DNA from: Strobilurus pachycystidiatus
Taxonomy: Eukaryota > Basidiomycota > Agaricomycetes > Agaricales > Physalacriaceae
Assembly: GCA_019915135.1 (NCBI GenBank)
Contig: JAHLMK010000005.1
Span: 2,170,001 to 2,234,000 of the forward strand
Length of the DNA stretch: 64,000 bases
Direction: 5' to 3'
Shown: positions 47,550 to 57,533 of the stretch, one piece after another
Layout of the letters: the number at the start of each line of letters is the position of its first letter
Numbering within the stretch: the first letter of the stretch is position 1
Notes under the pieces: model-generated
Seen by the model: the letters and a program-made list of their open reading frames with translations, nothing else
Database searches by the model: none
Told to the model about the DNA's origin: nothing
Made by a program: the position numbers and the translations under genes

Positions 47550-47986
47550 TGTCACGAACTTCTATCTAATTGTTGTTGTGAGCCGACACACAGTAGATGG
47601 CAAAGGCTGGGCTGGAGAGTCGGACGCTGGAGAGTCGGACAGCGGTAGTGTCAGTGGAGACGATGATAAGAGACTAAGGGTTTTGACCGTTGATTGCGGT
47701 GAACTGTATTGATTCCACGATACTAAATTAGGACTTTCGTCCGTAGGGCGAGACAATAATCTGAGTGCACAGTGCATGATCGTCTACAGACTACAACAAT
47801 GGCCGGACGGACTCGCAAGCGTAACTGATGTTGATCAATGCATGCTACGCGTACTACCAATCTGACAAACTTGAAAAGTACTGTACACTTGTTTTCATCT
47901 TCCATCGTTGCGGTTCCCATCTCGCTAGTCACCACACTCCTGATGTGCTTCATGGCTGCCATCCTCACGAGAAGGAGATGCATTTC

Positions 47987-50152
47987 CTACATCTGATACC
48001 TGAACTCCGGATGCCTACATCCCAAGGTCACAATTTCCGCCTGCGTCTTTCCTTCCAACCTATAATCCCTCTCTCCGCGTTCTCGCTTCCCATTCTCCCA
48101 CTTGACATACAACGCTCCGCATATGACAAGAACGCACATGGTGCTACTGGTGGCGATGTTCAATATGCTGCCCTTACGATAGGCGGGCGCGTCCGAAGGG
48201 AGGTACGTCCACATCCTATATAACGGATGTGAGATGTTTACGACTTGCCAGAAGTCAAGCGTACCCGATGACGGCGCCAATGTATCCAATGCCTGATATG
48301 TGTTAGTAGCGGAAATGCCGAAAGTAAGCATTTGAGTCCTACTAGGTATCAATGCAGTGACTGTAGCACGCATCGTATCAGGCGCTGCGTTGTCCGTTCC
48401 CCATGCCACGATAGTCGGTGCCGTCGGAACGACCCCCATGAGGCAGAGAAAGCAGGCGGCATATCTGTGAAGTGAAGCATGCAAGGTTAGAGTGAACCCC
48501 ACAAAGGGTCGACGGAACACACCGAGCATGGTGGCTACTTGACGCGACCGCGACGATGTATCCAATGATCAGTAAGGGGATGGTGGCGAGGATAGTCAAG
48601 GAGCGGATTCGGATTCGATATCCGCTGTAGGTGATGAATAAACTATAAACTCCAGATTACCGCCGCGACGTAAGGCGGGACTGTTCGCAGCTGGATCTGA
48701 ACTGGAGCTGGAATTGCAGTGTCAATGACAGTGGCATTGAGAACGTAATGCCAGAGCGTACTGTAATGGCCCACTGATGACTGTGAGTTTCTGCGGGTAG
48801 ACGATAGTCGTGGCGCTACTTACGTCCTTGTATGACCGTAGGCATGAACAGACTCAAGCCTTGGAACGAGATGTTTCCCAGAAGGAACATGATCGCGCAT
48901 AACACAGTCTTGGAAGAATTCTCAGCAGTGAACATTCATCAAGATGATAGTGCGGAACCCACATTGATGTTTAAGGACCTCCAAACCATCTTCCAGCTCG
49001 TGTTCTCTTTGACTCCGTGTGTTTTGACTATCCGGTCAGAATCGATGCGCTTCAGAGCCAGCTCGCGCTCAGCCTCATTGAGCATGCGAGTTCGTTGTGG
49101 GTCGGTGGGGATGATGAAGATGCCCAAAAGACCGAAGCAGGTGGTGATGATACCTATATTTCGCCATGTTCAATGCAAGGAAACGAACGTGGAGCAAAGA
49201 CAGCTGACCTTCGACCAAGAAAATCTTCCGCCAGGAAGTGATGGTCCCGATGTCGTTGATAGATAGGAGTGCAGAAGCGAGTAAGCCACCAACTGAATTG
49301 GAATATAGTTAAGACGCTAGGAAGAACACACGCGGTGAAGTGACTCACAGGCGCCCGCAATACATGGCGCCGTTCCAAAGAAAATCCCAATTCGCAGCAC
49401 CAGCTCGTGTCGTCGATAGTAACAGGACAGAATATAGATGAGTCCTGGCTGGTGAGTGGAAATGTGATTAATCGATTCGTAAGAAGCAGAGGTGAGCATA
49501 CACATACCAAGCTGCTGCCTTCAGCGATGCCTAGAAAAATTCTCGTGGCAAGCAAGCCGCCAAAGCTTTGGACGAATGCGGTAGATATTGTGACAATACC
49601 AAAGACCACGATGAGGAAGGCCAGTGGTACGGAACCAAAGCGCTTCGTGACGAGATTCGTGGGTACTTCGAATGCAATCAACTGAACGAAAAAAAAGGTG
49701 AGGATGTGTTTGCAACACAGCCCATGGAACGAACGCACGAATATATAGAACACGGTCAGTGCTATGTTGTAGTCGTATCCAGTCATCCCAAGATCGTGTT
49801 CCAGCCCTGTAGATTGGAGGTCAACGCGAGTGAGTCAAACAATCGCTGTAGCAATTCTTACCTGCAACTTTAGCGTTACCTGCGGGGAAAATTCAGCGCT
49901 TAGATGAGGTGTCAACGAAGGAGGGAAGACAAAGTACCTATGGCTGTCCTGTCGACAAAGTTTAGACAATCTATAGAGACGTCAGAGTCAGTCGCAACGA
50001 GAAAAACGGAACGGACAGATAAGCGTCGCTAATGGCAGCAAGATCCAGTCCAATTTTCGGAGCAGCTTTCGCTCTGCGACGGGGTCAATCCCATCGTCAG
50101 CGCTGCTGTTGACTGACTCGACGTTGAGTGCGAGAGATCCTTTTTCGCTCAT
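47987..50152 (-). CDS. MFS transporter, anion:cation symporter type, with one frame break
   Basis: A 12-helix permease resembling Dal5-like allantoate/nicotinate transporters. At least 12 short exons follow from 50152-50017 (MSEKGSLALNVE, RKLLRKLDWILLP) through LNFVDRTAIG, GMTGYDYNIALTVFYIF, FEVPTNLVTKRFG, GIAEGSSLPGLIYILSCYYR, GGLLASALLSINDIGTITSW, PTDPQRTRMLNEAERELA and LGNISFQGLSLFMPTVIQG to GKTQAEIVTLGCRHPEFRYQM at 47987. Phases agree everywhere except between RTVPPYVAA (ends 48661) and GYRIRIRSL (begins 48623). There 37 nt with an in-frame TAG cannot be removed by any GT-AG intron that keeps frame. Either a 1-nt change has broken the gene or there is a sequence error. Confidence 0.75.
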
Positions 50153-52194
50153 TCGGTTCAGGTCAGTGGAGGAAGGAAGCGATATCTGGACAAGCTCGGG
50201 GAACTATTCGCGCATTGAAACGGCGATACAGTGCTCTGATAGCACGAGGTCCGTTCCCGTCCTGTCATCCACTTTTTGATGCGCGGACGTCGCCAGAGCG
50301 TGTCCCGCTACGATGTACATGACGATCCGCTTAGCACTCAAGCATGTCGTAAGTTCGGCGTCGGCCTGCGCTCGTTTGGGCTGGACTCCTCGACCCACTT
50401 AGTAGGACCAGATGTGGCGTATTTGTTGTCCGCGAATGCGAAGGAGTCTTGACGACTACGGTGGATCGATAACAGCAGCTGGAAAAGTGCCCTGGCTGCT
50501 GCCATCGGGAAGTCGCGAGGATTGAGGTGACGATTGAGATGTTTGTCGAAGAGAGATGGGAGTCGCTTGCAATGCAACACAGTCTAGGGCAAGTCCTTCA
50601 GTACACATGATCTTCGCGTCTTGATTGTGGCTGTCAAAGGGTAAGCCTTGATAGCATCACTTGAAGGAGCCTGCGGCGTACTAGCTCATTAGTCGTCGTA
50701 CCGGATAGCGTTGTATCCAGTCAACGTTGACCGGCAGGCCTAGGCCGGCGGCACAGTTCGTCACGCTAGCTCCTTGACAATGACCCTCAATGACCGACTC
50801 GCCTCGTCGTTCCTCTCATCCTCTTCCAAGCGCGCCACTGCATTTTAAATTATCGACTGAATAATGCGTGACTCCAACCTACTTCACGACCCTCGACGTA
50901 TCCGAAGAAACAGGCAGTCATGGCAGTGCGTATCCTGTTTTCTCCTCGCGTTCCAGTTTCATTCCCGCAGTATAGATCTCTCTACGTGCATACTTCTCTT
51001 GAGACGCATCTCGAGGCTATCAAAATTTATTGGGTGCGAGTTGACAGTATTCGTATACGTGATTTCATGCCTTACTTTCCCTTCAATATTTGAACAAGGT
51101 TTGCAGGGATACAATCAAGACACTGGAAGCGCAACCTACTGCTCTCGCCACAAGACCCTACCACTCTCAAGTAGTCGAGCTCAGGCCACTGCAGTTGACC
51201 TATGTAGCAAAGATCGTCAGAATTGCGGCCTTCACTGGCAAACTCGAACGCCATTGATCGCGCGAAAGGCCATACAAGCAAGATATCCAAGACGACGATT
51301 CCGAGAGAGCATTCGACCTTGGCGATGTAAACTTGTCAGGAGAATTCACGAGGAGCGGCAAACGCGTATTCTAGGGCCAGAGAGACAGCGATGAAAAAGT
51401 CTCCGGTGCGCTTTCCCAATTTCTAGATATCATCGATCTCTAATTTGCCCAGCATTTGTTTGACACCGAGCGAATACGCACACGAAATTCCAGGAGCGGA
51501 CGAAGCGCTCCTCCAGCAAGACCCTGTCAACCCCGACGACGGCGAATGCACACAAAAGAGCCGCGACACTAACGGACGCCTCGTCTGATCCGCTACTCTT
51601 CAACGACATCATATTCTCGCTGCCTCCAGTGTAGACTCTGGCCGGAAATCGATACATCTTGAATTCACCAGGAGAACCCGAGGATGTCGTTCTTGGTCTC
51701 ACGCAGAGGGCAGTCGACGTTGACCTGCGCGCAAGTTCCGGGCGGTCGATTGCCAACATACGACGAGTCAAGCGCGAAAGCAGACGTGGCCACCAGAATC
51801 ACGAACTATCGGCTGTCTATCACGGTATATGTACTTTAGATCATTCTGTAGGTGCCTGTTCTTCTCCATAGCGGCTGGCTTCTGATGAGTGTCGTTCAGA
51901 TATACTGTCTATGTTTTTGGGTAGCATGAATGCAGGCTTTCCTAGTCATTCACTGGCACACGCGCTATCATTCCCAAATCATTCTTCGAATGTACGTGGA
52001 GTGGACCGTTCGGACGATCCGTAACCGAACCACAGAATAATCATCTTCATGGTTTTACCACGATGGACCCAGAAGCAACCTCTACCCTTGCACGCATTGT
52101 AGGCGCCGATAACTCCACAGCAGAGCTTCCTTCCTCGTGGGTCCAGGCATGTTCTCCGCATCCTCTGCGAATATGGCACTGAGGTCTCATAGCA
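50153..52194. other. Region with unassigned coding fragments
   Basis: Between 50864 and 51860 on the plus strand there are several open blocks in different frames (for example TIKTLEAQPTALATRPYHS near 51110 and PGEPEDVVLGLTQRAVDVDL near 51665) whose composition looks like real protein. I could not chain them with consistent splice sites or assign a family. It may be a multi-exon gene of a fast-evolving family or a decayed one. Nothing else is supported here. Confidence 0.35.
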
Positions 52195-52638
52195 AGTTAA
52201 CGCGGTGTTCACGCCGAGTACCAATGCGCGTCGCGCTGGGGCACCCGCCGAAATTTGTAAGATTTGCGTCAATCCCAAGGGCTAGGACATGTTGACGAAA
52301 TCCTCGTGTCGGCACTGCTCACCGTGCAGCGGCGGCTGGTTCCAGATGAGGGCGATTTGTGGAAGGTATTCAAGTATCTCAGGTACGGCTCTTGACTTCA
52401 TAGGTCTGTGTCAAGGTGTCAGGTGTTGAAGCTGGCGTATATATCTTTGGGTACGCAAAACAAGGATTGTCAATAAAACGTATTGATAGTGGGTCTCGAC
52501 CATCTACCAATCGACGGTGCACGATACTGCTTGTGAAGGACGACCACTGGCGAGTGAACAGTCAGCACATCATTGGAGGAATTGGACTTGAAAACATATC
52601 CCATTACCGATAAACACTGCTGCTTTTCTAGCAATCTC
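52195..52638 (-). repeat. Inverted diverged copy of the fucosyltransferase/DUF6593 3' junction
   Basis: Read on the minus strand, this 444 bp aligns with 46429-46868 on the plus strand. It covers the end of fucosyltransferase exon 2, its last intron, exon 3 (WSSFTSSIVHRRLVDGRD is conserved), the 59-bp gap and most of the final exon of the DUF6593 gene. There are many substitutions and small indels, so it is much older than the 3.75-kb duplication. It joins oxidase sequence at 52636-52638. Confidence 0.9.
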
Positions 52639-53224
52639 GCCTTGGGATACATTCTCTTCATACTTGTCGAGCTGTCCTCGATCGGCCATGCTCTCAAGAA
52701 CTTGGTCGAAGAAGAAGTTTGCCATCCGCATGCGGACGCCATGGTCAAGGCATTCATCGGCGGGCATCATCTCCTGGAGCTTGTCGAAGACTCGATAAGA
52801 AGTCATGCACCACCGCTTCGAGTTGTGCAAAGATATAACGTCGGTGTGCTTTCCGCAAACTGCAGGAGGCCACTCCCACCTAAAGGAATAGACGTTTAGT
52901 CGCCGGCAGACCTGAGCCGATAGAATACTCACAAGCCACCGGCAATTTGAGAAGTGATGCGGTTCTTGGGGTCGGCCCAGCGTTCAGCGACGATGGTGAC
53001 ATCGTAGCCCGCGTCTAAGAGCGCCCAAGCCGACTAAAGAAACGTCAGGTGCGAACACAACTCTTAAAGCTGTTTGTACTGACAGTGAAGCCTGTTACAC
53101 CGCCGCCAATGACGAGGACGCGTTTCTTCGGGGTTTCGAAATTGACCCGAGGCGCCTCTTGGTGAAGGGCGAGCTCGTCGCCGACGCGAGTCAAGAGGAA
53201 GTTGGGAGCTGAGATAAAAGACAT
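52570..53224 (-). CDS. Chimeric gene: D-amino-acid oxidase N-terminal half fused to fucosyltransferase tail
   Basis: Exons (minus) 53224-53084, 53033-52933 and 52879-52570 give an uninterrupted 183-residue frame. Residues 1-161 are the oxidase FAD-binding part (IGGGVTGFT; YDVTIVAERWADP; WEWPPAVCGKHTDVISL; ending VSQGE). At the exact end of oxidase exon 3 the frame passes into fucosyltransferase text (IARKAAVFIGNG), then runs into the mutated last intron of that gene and stops. The junction is a GAG shared by both parents. The oxidase substrate-binding half and active site are absent, so oxidase activity is not expected. It may be a pseudogene that happens to be open, or a new gene. A weak TATATA lies upstream near 53310. 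Confidence 0.7.
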
Positions 53225-55242
53225 CTTGGAGACTGGAGAATGGAGGTAGAGCTGTAGCTGATTAGGCCTGCTGAGAGCTGATGCTTCATCTCGTTGAAAG
53301 TCTCGAGCGTATATACCAGTTCAGCCCACATTCTGAGGGCGACTTAGAGCGAGGACTGCTCGTCCGCGGCACCCTGCACATTCAGAAGGTGTCGCAAATC
53401 GCCTCAAGTGTTCAGATGCCCATCAGCGCGGCGAAAATCTGTACCCCGAGTGAGCGAACAACTGTCAGTTTCCTCGGCCAGCACCTCGTGGCCAGAGTTC
53501 AAAGTTAGTGTGTTCGGTACGTCCTTTGTGAGGCTGCAAAGCTTTCTGGAGGTGTGGCTATCCGCCTAACGACATTTGCCTGATGTGCGTAGATTGGCAG
53601 TTTTTCTTCCTTTCTCGGCAGGGAGAAGAAGTCGACATGGTAGAGAGAGTCCACATCATAGTATAGATATCGATAACGGAATCGGCCTCAAAGTCTCTGC
53701 CGAGGACCGAGAAGCAACCGGAAGTCCGAGACCTCTCAACCCGTCAGACGAGTTTCGACAGTGAGTGAACGTTAACGGCCATGCTTGTGACCAGGTACCC
53801 CGTATCCAAGTCTGCAGGAAAGCTCAGACCATCGCCGTCCACGAACTTTTGTCATCGGGACGTAGACATGAAAGGTGGTTCAACTTGCCAGGTGTGGTGA
53901 TTATCGCCCAAGACAAAGAGGAAATCGCCATACAAGCATGACTGTGGTGTGCCTAAAACTTGATTAAAAGTCATAACTTTCTAATGGTTAGTCTCACAAA
54001 CTTTTTTAAGGCGGAAGGAATGGCTTATGCTGGAGGTGGTAGGTTGCACGTCGACTAGATCGAGTCGGAGGTAAGGGATGACGGGACCCACGGCATACCA
54101 CTATGAACAACCCGCTCTGCCGGCACCATATAGCCGCCAATGGCAACAAGGATGTCCACAGGAGGATGTGTTCTAACTGTAGATAGTTCAAAGTGTACAG
54201 TATCGTTAGGCCGAGAGGGTTTCGACCGAGAGAGAGGGCAGTGCACTACCCTCCATTGATGCCGGACCCTAGAACAAGACGAGTGAGTACGACTACCGAC
54301 ACCAGCGGAGAAGAGAGATGAAGTGAACGATTATGTTCTGTCTTCCGCCTTTTATACAACATCAGCGGCCAGTCTGAAGTTTGCGGGAACCCTTTCTGGT
54401 AAATCCCACGAAATGGAAAATGAATTTGACACAGGTCGTCAAAAGATACAGAGACCACCAAGTTCACACTGTTCCGTCGTCCGAGGGACAGGCACAGGCA
54501 ATCCGAGACCATGGGCGTAGAAGCTGAGTTGATGGCCGACGGGTGTATCATCCGATATAATAATATCCGCTCCGATGTTGTCCTCGTCCCATCAACATGT
54601 TTGCGCAATGTCTGGACACCATCTGCGTCGCCGAGGACTTCTGGCCATTGGAATTTCAACTCTCCTTTTGAAACCAATTGACTACATCTTCGACATTCGA
54701 CTGCATTTCCGCCATCTTGCAAGATTTCTCGGGAGTCGGGACGCCTTTGCAAAAGACGAATGCCAACCGTTCAGACGTCTCAGAGGTGGGAGCATCTACT
54801 GGGAAATGCGCGAGTGTTCATGATAACGTCCACAGCCGCTTAGATAGAGAGACCTCGGACACAATCATGACTATATGGTGAAACTCTGGGTCCAATTCAA
54901 TTGGCTGTCTGCTCACCAAAATCTTGGCAGCGAAATCGGTTTGAACGAAATACTTGCTCTCAAGTCTGAGGAAATGTGCTCGGTGAGCGAAAATGGCGGA
55001 TCCTCTCGCATAGATTGCCAAGTCCCCATGCTGAGTAGGCCTCGTCGTCTCTGCGCATCGAATAGTTGCGGATATATTATCCAAAAGCCTCGCAATGGCT
55101 CTCATTCCGATCCCGAGGCAGTCACTGGCACGTTCTGCCACCTGGGGTAAGGATTACCTCCTCGCTGAAGTCGTTGAGCCTCTCAAACCGTCAGGGTGCC
55201 GAGGACGAACGGTCACTTTCATGCTGAAGGCGCGGTATTGGG
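53225..55242. other. Intergenic region with a possible gene relic
   Basis: On the minus strand between about 54300 and 54800, readable pieces occur in shifting frames (GVPTPEKSCKMAEMQSNVED, DTPVGHQLSFYAHGLGLPVP). They suggest a decayed gene I cannot name. The remainder shows nothing. The right end is the promoter of the intact oxidase. Confidence 0.35.
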
Positions 55243-55250
55243 TATAAAAG
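55243..55250 (+). promoter_or_regulatory. TATA box of the intact oxidase gene
   Basis: TATAAAAG lies 96 bp before the start codon at 55339. A CAGCTCCATCTCC-type pyrimidine-rich repeat (55304-55331) sits between it and the ATG, as is usual for fungal leaders. Confidence 0.6.
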
Positions 55251-55338
55251 ATGGACAGACTCGATAGGATGAAGTATTAGCTCCCAGCCAGTCTACTCAG
55301 CTACAGCTCCATCTCCAGCTCCAGCTCCATCTTCCGCA

Positions 55339-56974
55339 ATGTCTTATGTTTCCGCTCCCAACTTCTTCTTGACCCGCGTCGGTAACGAGCTCGCCCTCCA
55401 CCAAGCGGCGCCTCAGGTCAATGCCCCGAAGAAACACATCCTCGTCATCGGCGGCGGTGTCACAGGCTTCACTGTTAGTACCTAAAACCAGGACCCGTGT
55501 TTATGCCACCAAGAGGTTAGATTTAAAATGCGGACAAATCTTTCGACCCTGAAATAATTCCCACGGTTTCTGGTCATTGCGGCAAACGATTCAGCTCATT
55601 CCGCACCGAAAAGGTCGAAAAATTTCCGAAAATTTCTGAAATTTTGTCCGCATTTTCACATCTAACCTCTTATAGGCATAAACACGGGTCCTCTAAAACC
55701 TCAAAAGCTCATTTCACGCCTAACTTTTCTTCAGTCGGCTTGGGCACTCTTGGACGCGGGCTACGATGTCACCATCGTTGCTGAACGCTGGGCCGACCCC
55801 AAGAACCGCATCACTTCCCAAATTGCCGGTGCCTTGTGAGTATCTTATCGACTCAGGTCTGCCGGTGACTAAATGTCTTTTCCTTAGGTGGGAGTGGCCT
55901 CCTGCAGTTTGCGGAAAGCACACCGACGTTATATCTTTGCACAACTCGAAGCGGTGGTGCATGACTTCCTACCGAGTCTTCGACAAGCTTCAAGAAATGA
56001 TGCCCGCCTACGAGTCCCTCGACCATGGCGTCCGCATGCGGATGGCCAATTTCGTCTTTGACCAAGTTCTTGAGAGCATGCCCGATCGAGGACAGCTCGA
56101 CAAATACGAAGAGATTGTATCTCAAGGCGAGGTAAGCTTGATCATGAGCGCGATAGACTTCCATACTTACCCAAATTCTTAGATCAAAGGTGTCAGGCGA
56201 GATACCAACATTGTATGCGAACACGAAGTCAACCAGAAGGCTGGTGTTGTTGACGCCTATCAGCACTTGGCACCCGTCATTGACACCGACGCCTACATGA
56301 ATTGGCTCCGCTTCGTCTTGATGTGCAAGGGTGCGGTCATGGAGACTCGCAAGATTAGCGGAGACCTTCTCGACCAAGAGGAAGAACTCCTCGCCGAATA
56401 CGGCGCAGATGCTATCGTCAATGCTACTGGCCTTTCAGGTCTTGAGCTCGCTGGCGACGCTTCCGTATACCCTCTTCGCGGTGCCCTCATCCGAGTTGTC
56501 AACGACGGCACCAGATTCCCCAAGGTCACTGAGGCACTTGCTGTTACTCACGATGACACTCGCGACGAGGACGAAGACATCGTTTTCATTGTCCCGCGCA
56601 ACGACAACACTCTCATTCTTGGCGGTCTTGCTCAGCCTCACAAGTACGAGCTCGACCTCACCCTCGATAGCCCCGAAATCGTTCGCATGCGCCAGCGGTG
56701 CAACAACTTCGTTCCCGGTCTCGAGAACGCTGAATATGATCCGGATGCACCTCTGGTGCAAGGTCTCCGTCCCTTCCGCGGCTCCAATGTTCGCGTAGAG
56801 CGAGAGTTGCGCCAGAAGAGTGACGGTTCTATGAGCCGCATTGTCCACTCTTACGGCCAGGGCGGCGCTGGGTTCTCGCTCTCCTTCGGTTGTGCCGGCG
56901 ATGTGTTGGAACTAATCCAAGAAGTCGAAACCGGCGCTCTTCCCTCGAAAATGTCTATTCATCGCCGCCATTAA
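55339..56974 (+). CDS. D-amino-acid oxidase (intact copy)
   Basis: FAD enzyme that oxidises D-amino acids to 2-oxo acids, ammonia and hydrogen peroxide. Exons 55339-55473, 55735-55835, 55888-56131 and 56183-56974 give 423 residues. The dinucleotide-binding motif VIGGGVTGFT is at residues 36-45, followed by AGYDVTIVAERW. A family core ADAIVNATGLSGLELAGD comes later. The C-terminal flavin motif HSYGQGGAGFSLSFG corresponds to the conserved H-N-Y-G-H-G-G-x-G block. The C-terminus (IHRRH) lacks an SKL-type peroxisomal signal, unusual for fungal members. Intron 1 is 261 nt because a 203-bp MITE sits in it; otherwise introns are about 50 nt. Two damaged or rearranged relatives lie at 42351 and 52570. 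Confidence 0.92.
55490..55692. mobile_element. hAT-like MITE, 203 bp, inside oxidase intron 1
   Basis: The ends are inverted repeats starting AGGACCCGTGTTTATGC (55490-55506, complement 55676-55692) and continue with few mismatches to about 54 bp (both arms include AGAGGTTAGAT and AATGCGGACAAA). An 8-bp direct repeat CTAAAACC flanks it at 55482-55489 and 55693-55700, the length made by hAT transposases. There is no coding capacity. Both other oxidase copies lack it, so it arrived after they separated. The splice sites of the host intron are unaffected. Confidence 0.93.
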
Positions 56975-57533
56975 GCACTTTTCTGGGCTGTACTCTAACT
57001 CATAACTTATTACCTTACTTATTCGTGCATGAATGAACCGAATTTCCTTCCCTCCTTTGCAATTGCTGGTTTCCGACGCAAGTAAACACTTCTGAGATGC
57101 TGGCTTTAGTTTCATCCGAATCTTCCAGTGCCTTGATGGCCGCCACAAACTCCAAAAGTGAAGATAGGACTGGTCCGACTGGATCCCGTGGAACAGTCAG
57201 TAAGCTCTGAATCTCCAGACTGATACTACGAGACATCTGTCATTGGACATGCCACCCTTCAAAGCTTCACGTGTGACACTCTCTGAATTCCAACTGCCGA
57301 GCCCATTCTTCATCTCAAGGTTGGCTTCCTACCCACTCTGCGCCTTTCCCCATTGTAGTCGCAGGTTGTAGGTGCGCTTTTTCAGCGATTCAGCACTGCA
57401 AGTTCGCGTCCTTTCTGCGGTCATGATGTCTCTCTACAAAGAAGCAACAATCCGAATATATCGACAGCAAATGGAATATAAGATAGATAGCACAAGATAC
57501 ACAATTGAGAATACAGTAATTGACAGCACAAGA

